Source: Xenopus tropicalis (Eukaryota; Chordata; Amphibia; Anura; Pipidae). Taken from it: DNA of 64,000 nt. Below are positions 28,101 through 36,009 of the stretch, in pieces. Both the position numbers and the translations under genes were made by a program. The notes beneath the pieces are model-generated. The model was given only the letters and a program-made list of their open reading frames with translations. It was not told the DNA's origin and made no database searches. The stretch is from NCBI RefSeq assembly GCF_000004195.4, contig NC_030677.2, positions 197,755,372 through 197,819,371 on the forward strand, written 5' to 3'. The first letter of the stretch is position 1. Every line of letters begins with the position of its first letter.

Positions 28101-30652
28101 TAGAATCCCTAAACTTTGTGGGGCAGCCTTTACCTCTTTAATTGACCATCACACCCTTATATGTAATAAAATGTGCTAGGTTTACCCAGGAGCAGTACCT
28201 CATAGCAACCAATAAGAGATTTGCTTTTGAGGTGACCAGCAAATGCTGCCTGCTGATTGGTTGCTATGGGTTGCTGCTCCTGGGAAAAATTAGTGACTTG
28301 AATTGCATAACCCCTTAGAGTTCCCCATATAATTGTGCATACTATAGGGCATTCATTTGTTGGCAAATAATTCTTAAATATCTCTTTACTGGCTATTAAA
28401 AACCTAGAGGATTGCTTATTGAATTGGATTTGGCCACATCTTTATTTACATTGTGTCCTGCCTCCTAGGCTGCTAGACCACAGCCCTTGCTTCTGAACGC
28501 CTGATGTGAGAACAATAGGAAGCCTATGGGCTTAAAGTTTAACCCCCATATGATATAAAAGGTGCTAAGTTTGGCCAGGAGCAGTAACCCATAGCAACCA
28601 ATAAGATGTTTGCTTTTATACAGGTGACCTGTAAATGCTACCTGCTGATTAGCTGCTATGGCATTTTATTACATAACCCCTTAAGTCCCTTATAAAACTG
28701 TTTGCCTCTGTTAGCGTTGGCAAACAGCAGTTTTTGGAACAGCGCCTGAGCAATCACAGTTAAAGCCAGAATCAGAACGGCTTTGGCTACACATGTTCCC
28801 GGCAGCAGAGAAGAGGACTTCAAGGGGAGTAAGATAGTGGCCAGTGGTGCATTTTTGGAAGAAGAGCCCAGTTATTGCTCAGGGTTTACTTCTCCTTTAT
28901 CTATATATCTTTGCATTCTTGCTTTGCATAAATGCCTCTTGCATCTTTCTCCCTGGGCCATACCTGTGACTGGGTTCAAACCAGCTTCCCAAAAGTCCCA
29001 CTAGGATGTGGGGAGTCTTAATTCACCATGTTTGCTAATAATCCGTTTCTTCACAGGATCCCTGGTGGAGTAGGATGAAGAAGCCCCTGCACTTGCTAGA
29101 AAGCATTTATCTTTTGCTTTCTGGGTATGTACAGGAGCCAAGCAAAGTGCCTTCCTATGAAAGGTTAGTGCTGATCTCTCTGGCAAACCAGCATTTGCTT
29201 AGTGTTTGTGTTTCATCACCCGTATATCTCAGGCACTGTGTCTGGCACTTTGTTGCAATTCCTATAATCCTTAGCAGTCACATTAACCTCCGTCAGTTGG
29301 TGAAATTAAGGCAAATATTTTCCTCTCATACTGAAAATTGTACTAACCAATGAAATGCATCTGTGACTGGTGCAGTTTGTGTTTTAGCTGGGCGTGTTTT
29401 ACCAAATGCTTGAGCCACAGCTTACATTCAGTAGTTAGAGATAACCCTGAGGGCTAGTCAGCTATATTGGGGAGATCCAGTCATATGGCACAAGTGAAAA
29501 TGGCATGATGCCCTGTAATTAGCTGACACTTAGAGATACCGACACCAGAAATTTAACTTTTTTCCATCTATTATAACATTGTTTTTGTATAAGCTTTATA
29601 ATTTTGCCATAAAAGTATTTGCCCATCAGATCCCCAATGTACCTCTATGAGGGGTAGCCATATTTGTGCAGCAGGAGTCTGTTAGCATTAGATGCTACTA
29701 TATACAGTAACTGGCAGGCTGAGAAGGCACAGTCAGGTTGGCAAAACAGTGAGGTTCAGGGACTTCCACTAACAATTATGTACAAAAAATGATCCACATG
29801 ACCTATAAAGGACTTATAATGTACATTAATATTTTAAAGAGTATTTTTTTAGTGTCAGTATCACTTTAAAGAACATAACTGAATCTCACCAATAATGCTG
29901 AACTGACACTGTTCTGGACATAAACAATGATGAAACCATTCTTGGAGTGAATCCAGCGTCTGGGGATACAAGATAAAAGGAAACCTAAAATACAATAGAA
30001 CTATTTTATTTAGCATCATATTTTGTAATACAGTATTACTCATTGTGCCATAGTAGCCCCTCTTTGTGCCATAGCAAATGTAACCCCTCTTTGTGCCATA
30101 GTAACAGATTCTCCTCTTTGTGCCATAGTAGCCCCTCTTTGTGCCATAGTAGCAGTAGCCCCTCTTTGTGCCATAGTAGCAGTAGCCCCTCTTTGTGCCA
30201 TAGTAGCAGTAACCCCTCTTTGTGCCATAGTAGCAGTAACCCCTCTTTGTGCCATAGTAGCAGTAACCCCTCTTTGTGCCATAGTAGCAGTAGCCCCTCT
30301 TTGTGCCATAGTTGCAGTAGCCCCTCTTTGTGCCATAGTTGCAGTAGCCCCTCTTTGTGCCATAGTTGCAGTAGCCCCTCTTTGTGCCATAGTAGCAGTA
30401 GCCCCTCTTTGTGCCATAGTAGCAGTAGCCCCTCTTTGTGCCATAGTAGCAGTAGCCCCTCTTTGTGTCATAGTAACCCCTCTAATAACATGGATTTTCT
30501 GATTTAATTTCAGGCGCCGGTTTACCACACTCTGCCTGGATGCAATATCCTGCTACCTAGTGGAACTGCAGTCGATGGATCCGGCTCCGGCGTTGCTGAA
30601 TACTGTATCTAACTTCAAATCTTTGCAAGCTAAATTAGAGCGGCTGAGCTAG
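1155..30652 (+). CDS. NUP155: Nucleoporin Nup155, 34 coding exons, first coding exon upstream of the window
   Basis: Structural nucleoporin of the inner ring of the nuclear pore complex; the family binds Nup93 and Nup35/53 and helps anchor the pore to the membrane. Exons: 1155-1292, 2113-2209, 2840-2910, 3026-3118, 4412-4572, 5539-5644, 5780-5853, 6879-6970, 7242-7339, 7811-7963, 9524-9624, 11400-11570, 11785-11895, 12035-12129, 12934-13022, 13834-13896, 13984-14131, 14651-14717, 15532-15647, 16629-16732, 18383-18516, 19592-19783, 19917-20055, 20677-20812, 21186-21339, 21437-21541, 22219-22373, 22780-22909, 23688-23801, 24320-24440, 25560-25670, 27630-27766, 29057-29163, 30514-30652. All have AG/GT borders and compatible phases; they join to 4,022 nt, 1,339 residues plus the TAG at 30650. 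Human Nup155 has 1,391 residues and, as I recall, 35 exons, so about 53 N-terminal residues and one exon are missing upstream. The translation opens [18 protein letters not shown], very close to the mammalian protein, and ends in [10 protein letters not shown]. The ATG at 1184 is internal, not the start. Confidence 0.97.
1378..1570 (-). repeat. Partial copy of the GGTTCACCTTTAAGTTAAC MITE family
   Basis: Contains the family's internal words in reverse orientation (CTTAGCGACC, GGTTTGAATGA, GTCAGTGACCCCC, GAAAGCTGGA) that also occur in the fuller reverse copy at 52217-52623. Both terminal repeats are missing. Confidence 0.5.
1671..1990. repeat. GC-rich repeat with clustered TGCGCATGCGCA-like palindromes
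   Basis: About 320 bp of very GC-rich sequence in an AT-rich intron. It begins with a repeat-like block (CCCGGATTTGTGGAGAGGCC) and contains five tandem-like copies of a GCGCATGCGCA or CCATGCGCA core between 1815 and 1940, plus a C15 run at 1878-1892. Open frames on both strands follow from base composition and are not genes. Confidence 0.6.
3234..3555. repeat. MITE with ACAGGTATG...CATACTTGT termini
   Basis: Starts ACAGGTATGAGACCTGTTAT and ends GGATAAGGATCCCATACTTG, with inverted TTATCCAGAA / TTTCTGGATAA-type subterminal words. The same family occurs at 23889-24169, 45788-46553 and 50480-51799. Confidence 0.7.
3983..4310 (+). repeat. MITE, GGTTCACCTTTAAGTTAAC family, diverged copy
   Basis: Shares ATCTTTAAGTTAACTTTTA, TTTTCAATTGGTCTTC, AGTTTTATTGTTATT and GAAAGTTCAAACTGGAGAGC with the copies at 15689-16099 and 60979-61562. 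The right terminus is degraded. Confidence 0.6.
4573..5538. other. NUP155 intron 5, no recognised feature
   Basis: Ordinary AT-rich intron without a repeat I can name. The short open frames at 4507-4773 and 5145-5330 have no splice context or recognisable protein. Confidence 0.35.
5854..6878. other. NUP155 intron 7, possible diverged hAT-type fragment
   Basis: The stretch 6238-6300 (GATCCACAACCAGTGGCTCA and following) resembles the left part of the hAT-type element at 15136-15419, but the right end is lost. A small palindrome, GGGTTAGCGCTAACCC, is at 6503-6518. The rest shows nothing recognisable. Confidence 0.4.
8127..9240 (+). mobile_element. Decayed Tc1/mariner-family DNA transposon
   Basis: Inverted terminal regions: 8225-8278 (CTAGTTAAACAAATGAAACA) and 9136-9190 (TGTTTCATTTGTTTAACTAG) are near-perfect reverse complements, and the complementarity extends outward to GATTTTAAAG before the right end is lost. 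Between them lies a broken transposase frame. It sits in intron 10 of NUP155 in the gene's orientation. Confidence 0.85.
8440..9110 (+). pseudogene. Tc1-like transposase pseudogene
   Basis: Family: Tc1 transposase, a DD34E-type cut-and-paste enzyme. Visible are the N-terminal helix-turn-helix remnant ([20 protein letters not shown], about 8475-8535) followed by the GRPSK signature, then [20 protein letters not shown], the [13 protein letters not shown] block with its catalytic Asp (about 8841-8880), and [20 protein letters not shown] (about 8956-9015). The blocks lie in different frames and are broken by stops (for example after MKRK at 8862), so no active enzyme is encoded. Confidence 0.85.
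9735..10274. repeat. MITE, GAACTCCACC family, copy 1
   Basis: Begins GGAGAACTCCAACACAAATT and ends GAGTTCCCCTTTAA, giving short inverted termini. It contains TTGCAATATACATCAATTAA and AAGCCCCGCCCCCTGTTCCC, shared with 22983-23551 and in part with 25042-25343. Confidence 0.7.
10919..11344. repeat. Foldback MITE, TTAAAGGAACAGTAAC family, copy 1
   Basis: Termini TTAAAGGAACAGTAACATCA and TTTTTGGTGTTACTGTTCAT are inverted repeats, and the interior folds again: GGAGAAAAGGCACAGGTTAC (from about 11078) pairs with GTAACCTGTGCCTTTTCTCC (to about 11176). Other copies: 13512-13729 (partial) and 44988-45405. Confidence 0.8.
11625..11755. repeat. Fragment of a GATTCGG-rich MITE
   Basis: Contains AGGATTCGGTTCGGTATTCA, GCTGAATCCCTTACG and ATTCGGGGGTTCGGCCGAA, matching the fuller copy at 47755-48050. 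Confidence 0.6.
12130..12933. other. NUP155 intron 14 with A-rich and T-rich runs
   Basis: Holds a T13 run near 12451 and an A-rich run of about 19 bases at 12711-12729. No repeat family recognised. Confidence 0.4.
13070..13290. repeat. Interspersed repeat with GTAGAGCTTACAATCTA end
   Basis: Words TATTTATAAAGTGC, CAGCGCTGTACAGTAGAATA and CCCCGTAGAGCTTACAATCT match, in the opposite orientation, the unit at 40245-40400, which contains GTAGATTGTAAGCTCTTTTG and GTACAGCGCTGC. This resembles the short repeated 3' tails of L2-type LINEs and SINEs; the family name is uncertain. Confidence 0.55.
13512..13729. repeat. Foldback MITE, TTAAAGGAACAGTAAC family, partial copy
   Basis: Carries the internal hairpin (CACAGGTTACATAGCAGATA against TATCTGCTATTTAACCTGTG) and the right end GGTGCTACTGTTCCTTTAA, but the left terminus is missing. 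Confidence 0.65.
15128..15427. mobile_element. Non-autonomous hAT-type element with 8-bp target-site duplication
   Basis: The element at 15136-15419 has termini CAGTAATCCCCAACC and GGTTGGGGACCCCTG, an inverted repeat of the CAGNG...CNCTG type. It is flanked by CCCTAGTC (15128-15135) and CCCTAGAC (15420-15427), an 8-bp duplication with one mismatch. Eight-base duplications with these ends are typical of hAT elements. It has no coding capacity and lies in intron 18 of NUP155. Confidence 0.8.
15689..16099 (+). repeat. MITE, GGTTCACCTTTAAGTTAAC family, complete copy
   Basis: Left end TTAAAGTGGTGGTTCACCTT and right end AAAGTGGGTGAACAACCCTTTAA form imperfect inverted repeats. The interior has the family words GTTTTTGAATTATTTGCTGCC and CAAATGGGAGAGCTGC. 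Confidence 0.75.
16601..16619 (+). repeat. C19 homopolymer serving as polypyrimidine tract
   Basis: Nineteen consecutive C bases, followed by ATGCTGCAG and NUP155 exon 20 at 16629. It occupies the place of the polypyrimidine tract. Confidence 0.9.
17133..17942. mobile_element. Non-autonomous hAT-type element with perfect target-site duplication
   Basis: Element 17141-17934 (794 bp), termini CAGTGCTGTCCAACT and AGTTGGACAGCACTG (perfect 15-bp inverted repeat). It is flanked by TGGTAGAT at 17133-17140 and 17935-17942. Next to the termini, GGCGGCCC and GCGGCCC words face each other. The interior contains a short tandem stretch (GGCAGCATAGGGCAGG and variants, about 17475-17590) that matches the array at 41135-41695. 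No transposase frame is present. Confidence 0.88.
18813..19186. repeat. 62-bp tandem repeat, about six copies
   Basis: The word GAGCTTAGGG recurs at 18815, 18877, 18939, 19001, 19063 and 19125, exactly 62 bases apart. Copies differ mainly by G or A after GAGCTTAGGG, and the last is more diverged. It lies in NUP155 intron 21. Confidence 0.92.
19187..19219. repeat. Small perfect hairpin
   Basis: GCTAAGTAGTAATT (19187-19200) pairs perfectly with AATTACTACTTAGC (19206-19219) across a 5-base loop, directly after the 62-bp array. Confidence 0.6.
20056..20676. other. NUP155 intron 23, no recognised feature
   Basis: Unique-looking intronic sequence with no tandem repeat, inverted repeat or recognisable transposon piece. 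Confidence 0.35.
22983..23551. repeat. MITE, GAACTCCACC family, copy 2
   Basis: Starts TTAAAGGGAAACTCCACCCA and ends GATGCCCTTTAA. It is highly similar along its length to 9735-10274, including CCTAAGCCCCGCCCCCTGTT. It lies in intron 28. Confidence 0.75.
23889..24169. repeat. MITE, ACAGGTATG family, 5'-truncated copy
   Basis: Begins inside the family at CCTTATCCAGAATGTTCC and ends GGTAACAGGTTCCATACCTG. It contains an A21 run at about 23945-23965 replacing part of the usual interior. Confidence 0.65.
24530..24740. repeat. GGCCATACAC-type repeat fragment
   Basis: GCCAGACGATCAAATTACAA, GACCAGATATCGATTAGG and GGGCCCATACATGGGCAGAT match the complement of 31331-31580, which has ACGGGCCAATTG, GGCCAGATATCGATCGG and TTATAATTTGATCGTT. 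Confidence 0.55.
25042..25343. repeat. MITE, GAACTCCACC family, truncated copy 3
   Basis: Begins TTAAAGGGGAACTCCACCCC and shares CACAATTCCCTGCACAC and ACATCACAGTGCAATGCATT with the other copies, with an internal deletion and no right terminus. Confidence 0.7.
25671..27629. other. NUP155 intron 31, mostly unrecognised
   Basis: About 2 kb. Fragments with CTGGCCATACAC (25986) and CTGGCCGTACAGC (26685) suggest remnants of the GGCCATACAC-type repeat, and 27463-27560 contains an inverted GATATCCCCC / GGGGGATATC-like pair of the same style. No coding frame is supported. Confidence 0.4.
28170..28291. repeat. Foldback repeat, first of two copies in NUP155 intron 32
   Basis: CCCAGGAGCAGTACCTCATA and TGGGTTGCTGCTCCTGGG are facing arms, and CATAGCAACCAAT faces ATTGGTTGCTATG. 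The second copy is at 28558-28672. Confidence 0.65.
28558..28672. repeat. Foldback repeat, second copy in NUP155 intron 32
   Basis: Shares GGAGCAGTAACCCATAGCAA, TTTGCTTTTATA and ACCTGCTGATTAGCTGCTAT with 28170-28291. The right arm is truncated. Confidence 0.6.
29164..30042. other. NUP155 intron 33, left part, no recognised feature
   Basis: Ordinary AT-rich intron with no clear repeat family, ending at the 27-bp array. Confidence 0.35.
30043..30483. repeat. 27-bp minisatellite in the last NUP155 intron
   Basis: About 16 units built on CCCCTCTTTGTGCCATAG followed by a variable tail (TAGCAGTAG, TAGCAGTAA, TTGCAGTAG, or shorter). Full units are 27 bp; the outer units are shorter (18-24 bp). Because 27 is divisible by three and the unit lacks stops, both strands appear open for over 150 codons. 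The array ends about 30 bases before the last coding exon (30514). Confidence 0.95.
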
Positions 30653-31200
30653 TCAAGCCAGTCAGATTCATGATTCAACATAATGGACAGCTGTACACAC
30701 ACTTGGATGGGTTGTGGATACCATGAAGGCTGCCATTGCTTTCGGCATGGTTCCACTCATTTACCTTTGTGTGTCCTGATTTAGATCTCTCAATACGAAT
30801 GTTTTATTCCTCGAATACTGCCTGACCCATCGCCACACTGCATTCTGGTCTGTTTTCCACACGGTGACATTTTTCCTCCTACATTAAATGAGGAGACTTT
30901 GTTATAATTCATATTTTCTTCCTTAAATATTCCAACTGCCAAACAGGGTTTTGAAAAAAAGATTATAAATTAATTTTACAAAACAATTCTAATGGCTACA
31001 TCTATTTTTTTTTTTTACTATTTGATATTTTTAGCAGTTTATTATTATTCAATATCATTGTAATACTGCCTTATATGGAAAACTTTGTACAACAAAATGG
31101 GATACTTGTTATATTTTCCTGATTTTTCTTATTCTCTGGCATATATATTTTAAATCTGCTCTTTGCAGTGTATGCAACCTAAAAAAAACAACTCAACTAC
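30653..31200 (+). other. NUP155: NUP155 3' UTR and probable 3' end
   Basis: AT-rich sequence after the TAG at 30650-30652. I see no canonical AATAAA in the first 550 bases; the variant ATTAAA occurs at 30883-30888. The tract stays repeat-free until about 31205, where an interspersed repeat begins, so the transcript most likely ends in this interval. The exact cleavage site cannot be read from sequence alone. Confidence 0.5.
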
Positions 31201-31330
31201 TTCAGTGTTTTTTCTTGAAAGCATTTAAAGGAGAACTAAGCCTGAAAAGAATGTGACTGGAAATGCTGTATTTTGTATACTGTACTTAACTGTACCAGCC
31301 AAGAGGGCTGGCAGCTCCATAACAGTACAG

Positions 31331-31580
31331 GTCCCCATACACGGGCCAATTGTAGCTGCCGATATCAGTCCCTTAGACCAATTCGGCAGCTTATCTGCCC
31401 GTATAGGGGCAGCAACGACTGGCCTGCCCGACCAACATCTGGTCTGAAATTGGCCAGATATCGATCGGGCAGGTTAAAAGATTCAGTCAGATCGGGGACC
31501 GCATCAGCTCATTGATGCGGTCCCCGAACCGACTGCGCCCTAAACAGTCGTTATAATTTGATCGTTACGTGTTGGGGCCA
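31331..31580. repeat. GGCCATACAC-type repeat
   Basis: Begins CCCCATACACGGGCCAATTG and ends TATAATTTGATCGTTACGTG. It contains the inner palindrome GGGGACCGCATCAGC / GATGCGGTCCCCG (31495-31530). Related fragments are at 24530-24740 and 38370-39060. Confidence 0.55.
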
Positions 31581-31584
31581 CCTT

Positions 31585-31787
31585 AAGGGTGAAGACACGT
31601 GAGCTACTAGCAGCAGCTACTTGTAGTGGCTACTAAAATAGACAATGCTGATCATTTACTGATAATTGTCTCTACGTGTGTTTTAGCAGAGGCAATTCTC
31701 AGTACTGTCTATGGCAGGGGATTTTCTGGGGTTTAGTAGTCGTGAAAATGTAGCTGCTACTAGTAGTTCAGTGTGTCTTCACCCTAA
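31585..31787. repeat. MITE with AAGGGTGAAGACAC termini, copy 1
   Basis: Left end AAGGGTGAAGACACGTGAGC and right end AGTGTGTCTTCACCCTAA are inverted repeats, with GCTACTAGCAGCAGCTA facing TAGCTGCTACTAGTAG. Copy 2 is at 51519-51713. Confidence 0.8.
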
Positions 31788-31865
31788 TGATCTAGGCTTT
31801 CAAAGTAGAGATGCACCTAATGCACTTTTTGTAGATTCAGACAATTACTAAATCCCAGATCCGGC

Positions 31866-31955
31866 GCGTAACACATGCAGTGCGGTGCGTCCCACTGCCA
31901 CGCTGTCCACGGCGCGGAACTGGTCCACGGCCTGGTGGTTGGGGACCCCTGTTGT
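31866..31955. repeat. hAT-type element right-end fragment
   Basis: Ends GGCCTGGTGGTTGGGGACCCCTG, the same terminus as the hAT element at 15136-15419. The left end is absent. Confidence 0.5.
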
Positions 31956-33525
31956 AATATGTTTCCCATTAGTAAACAAACTCTCTACTTGGGTTTTGCT
32001 ATTGATTATTACTGACAGGGGCAATGAGTCCTAGTTGGGGTCAGGAGGAACCTTGAAGGCTTTGTATGCAAGAACTGGCTAGTTAATAGCAATTAGCCGA
32101 TCCAGAGATACATGCCACATGCAATTGCACAGTTGTACCAGTATTTGTTCTGTACAAGTGTTACTGGGGGATGCCAATCCCTTTTGGCTACTGGCCACAG
32201 GGTGTTTGTGTAAGGATAGGCCAGTTTGTGCACGTTAGCATCTTCTGACTAGTAAATTTGTTGCCCCTTTTATCACACACAGACTTGATTGCTAGTGATG
32301 CCTTAAAGTGATACTGACAGCCTGCATCCTGTAAATGTGATTAGATTGCTTGGGCGGAGGGCAGAACAATCGGATGAATTCTATATCACCCACCTCAAGG
32401 TGGAAAGATCTGCCTGTTTTGTGCCAAACTAATGTGTATGGCCACCTTTACACCCATGAACCTTCCCTTTCTCTGAATTATGGATGAGAAGCTAATGCCT
32501 CAGTTTGATATGAGCTGTGACAAGTTTCTAGGGATCTAGACCCCTTGAGAGACGGCATCCCTAGGGTTAAATGAACACAAAAATGTACAGAAGACAGTTA
32601 GGGTCAATAAGCTACTGAGCGGAACCCTTCCTAGCACTATAACACTACGACTCTCTCAGAAACCACCTAAAAAGAAAATGTACATAAACCACAAACATTC
32701 TCTGAATGAGTTTTACTCCAATTAATTACCTTCAGCTAAGATTCCTTTTAATTGGATTTCAAAGGTTTGCACTGGTTCTGGACCTCAATGAGCCAATGGA
32801 AAGCAACACAGCTATAGGTGGAAGCAAATATGAAAAGACCGTAGCGCACAGGTTCCCAGTGCTCACATTTGCACCCCTCAGTGTGCCCTCTCCTGCACCT
32901 ACGGCATCCCACATGAGCCAAATGTCTGTCCAGAATCTGCAGATAAAATATTCCTTGGCAGCCACGGTCTTGCTTCTAGAAGAATTCACTCTATTATTGA
33001 CACTTGAAATGCTGCTCATTCCCACATAAAGGGGAAGATAATCTTAGAGTGAACTAATGTCACAGCTGGAATTTTCTTTGCCAGTGGAGAAAATAACAAT
33101 GTATCCTGAATATGAATTCCCGCTTTGCTTTTATTTATTATTCAAATTTGACTAAATCAAAACCTGTGATTTCCACATTCAATCTTTTCTGAAGGATCCG
33201 ACATACAGCTGAAACCAAAATACAGTAAAACATATGTAAATTGGCCACAAAAACCCTGACAGGATGCTGGGTTGCTGCTGTCAGTGATTCAAACAGATTT
33301 TTACGAATGATACTTCATATTTTAGGGGGACACAGCCCAATCCAAGGGCCTACCATGCCAGCTGCCTTGACCGCACTGCCCCTCTCTATCGCTGCTTCTA
33401 CCAATTACTAACCATACAATCTGTACCCCCTCTCCCTGCAGTGCAATCTATAAGGTCAGTCAGTCAGTGTGCCAGGGGGGCCAATCTGAGCCTGCAGGTG
33501 GAAGGTAGATGAAGTAACCTGCTAC
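31956..33525. other. Intergenic sequence, mostly unrecognised
   Basis: About 1.6 kb between the genes. The stretch 32706-33029 is free of stops in one frame on each strand (107 and 88 codons), but I recognise neither translation. 32325-32445 ends with TGTGTATGGCCACCTTTA, suggesting a GGCCATACAC-type remnant. Confidence 0.35.
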
Positions 33526-33619
33526 TAGAGTGACCAGATCGCTTGAAAATTCAGGAACATGTCTAATAAATACATGTTGCAGGGCAGCCCTGAATTTTCA
33601 AGTGATCTGGTCACCCTAG
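33526..33619. repeat. Short palindromic MITE
   Basis: TAGAGTGACCAGATCGCTTG at the left faces CAAGTGATCTGGTCACCCTA at the right, with GAAAATTCAGG / CCTGAATTTTC inside; about 94 bp, nearly a complete hairpin. Confidence 0.8.
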
Positions 33620-34222
33620 GCTACACCCACTGTGGGCAAAGGCAAAAAAAAAAAAAACAACATATAGTTAAGAATGAGACTTGTGTTAGTACATTTGTGT
33701 GAATAGCCCATCTCCTGGGCAAAATGAAGTAAAAAAATGTTTGCCCATCTCACTGACAAGTACGCTGGCAATTCTTGGAACTGTGTTTATATGTGTACTT
33801 AGATGAGTAGGATGGAAGAAGTTGGCAAAAAATATTTGCTAAATGGCAGATAGCACTGAAAGGTCTGTGCGCGGTCCCCTTACCTTTTCCTGCTGGTTTT
33901 GAGTGATGAGTTTTGGTTTATTATACACACCAGTCACGAGTAGCTGAAAGTAGAACTGTGCTGATAGAGGATATGGCGATGCAGAGGAAAACACAATATG
34001 ATTTTTATATCCTACTATACTAAGTCTGCACAAGGAAAACCTAGGAAAGGTAAGATGACTATGAAGATTTTCATTCATCCTTGTCATGGTATATCTAGTA
34101 TAAATAAATTACTTAAGTCCAGTTGCTTTTGATTCATTTTATACTAGATATATCTAGGAAAGGTAAGTAATATGACAATTATACATTTTCCTCTTGACTA
34201 GTGTATTTTTTCCTAAAATTAG

Positions 34223-35985
34223 CACTCGCATACAGACCCACACTGACCTATCTATCCACTCACATACAGACCCATACTGACCTATCTATCCACTCACATA
34301 CAGACCCATACTGACCTATCTATCCCCTCGCATACAGACCCACACTGACCTATCTATCCACTCACATACAGACCCATACTGACCTATCTATCCACTCACA
34401 TACAGACCCATACTGACCTATCTATCCACTCACATACAGACCCATACTGACCTATCTATACACTCACATACAGACCCATACTGACCTATCTATCCACTCA
34501 CATACAGACCCATACTGACCTATCTATCCACTCGCATACAGACCCATACTGACCTATCTATCCACTCGCATACAGACCCACACTGACCTATCTATCTATC
34601 CACTCGCATACAGACCCACACTGACCTATCTATCTATCCACTCGCATACAGACCCACACTGACCTATCTATCCACTCACATACAGACCCATACTGACCTA
34701 TCTATCCACTCGCATACAGACCCATACTGACCTATCTATCCACTCGCATACAGACCCACACTGACCTATCTATCTATCCACTCGCATACAGACCCATACT
34801 GACCTATCTATCCACTCACATACAGACCCACACTGACCTATCTATCTATCCACTCGCATACAGACCCATACTGACCTATCTATCTATCCACTCGCATACA
34901 GACCCATACTGACCTATCTATCCACTCGCATACAGACCCACACTGACCTATCTATCTATCCACTCACATACAGACCCATACTGACCTATCTATCTATCCA
35001 CTCGCATACAGACCCACACTGACCTATCTATCTATCCACTCGCATACAGACCAACACTGACCTATCTATCTATCCACTCGCATACAGACCCACACTGACC
35101 TATCTATCTATCCACTCGCATACAGACCCACACTGACCTATCTATCTATCCACTCGCATACAGACCCACACTGACCTATCTATCTATCCACTCGCATACA
35201 GACCCACACTGACCTATCTATCTATCCACTCGCATACAGACCCACACTGACCTATCTATCTATCCACTCGCATACAGACCCACACTGACCTATCTATCTA
35301 TCCACTCGCATACAGACCCACACTGACCTATCTATCTATCCACTCGCATACAGACCCACACTGACCTATCTATCTATCCACTCACATACAGACCCATACT
35401 GACCTATCTATCTATCCACTCACATACAGACCCATACTGACCTATCTATACACTCACATACAGACCCATACTGACCTATCTATCTATCCACTCGCATACA
35501 GACCCACACTGACCTATCTATACACTCACATACAGACCCACACTGACCTATCTATCTATCCACTCACATACAGACCCACACTGACCTATCTATCTATCCA
35601 CTCACATACAGACCCACACTGACCTATCTATCTATCCACTCACATACAGACCCACACTGACCTATCTATCTATCCACTCACATACAGACCCACACTGACC
35701 TATCTATCCACTCACATACAGACCCACACTGACCTATCTATCTATCCACTCACATACAGACCCACACTGACCTATCTATCTATCCACTCACATACAGACC
35801 CACACTGACCTATCTATCTATCCACTCACATACAGACCCACACTGACCTATCTATCTATCCACTCACATACAGACCCACACTGACCTATCTATCTATCCA
35901 CTCACATACAGACCCATACTGACCTATCTATCCACTCACATACAGACCCACACTGACCTATCTATCTATCCACTCACATACATAA
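34223..35985 (-). repeat. Minisatellite array 1: 34/38-bp unit, 3' tail of a LINE
   Basis: About 48 head-to-tail units of CACTCGCATACAGACCCACA followed by CTGACC and one to three extra TATC blocks, so unit length shifts mainly between 34 and 38 bp. Variants alternate CGCATA/ACATA and CCCACAC/CCCATAC in blocks. On the minus strand each unit offers AGATAG (GATA) motifs. The right flank (about 36010-36050, GTAGATATTAGTATCACAAT) leads into the minus-strand retrotransposon, and the same flank borders array 2. Confidence 0.95.
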
Positions 35986-36009
35986 ACTATATATACAACC
36001 AGTAATACT

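Larger units (their letters stand above)
14651..30652 (+). other. NUP155: NUP155 exons 18-34: C-terminal alpha-solenoid
   Basis: These 17 exons encode the helical Nucleoporin_C part. Recognisable blocks are [20 protein letters not shown] (exon 22), the long almost invariant stretch starting at [20 protein letters not shown] (exon 25), [13 protein letters not shown] (exon 27), [20 protein letters not shown] (exon 28), [20 protein letters not shown] (exon 29) and the terminal SLQAKLERL. The protein ends at the normal family position with no frameshift or in-frame stop. Exon 20 follows a C19 homopolymer and exon 34 follows a 27-bp tandem array; both are described separately. Confidence 0.9.

Noticed and set aside
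30040..30528. Two long open frames on opposite strands (repeats of MAQRGATAT and CHSSSSPSL)
   Set aside because: They are translations of the 27-bp minisatellite; the unit is a multiple of three and lacks stops on both strands.
34223..35985. Regular repeats of 34-38 bp suggestive of a CRISPR array
   Set aside because: There are no unique spacers. The whole unit repeats, the host is a vertebrate, and the array joins a retrotransposon tail.
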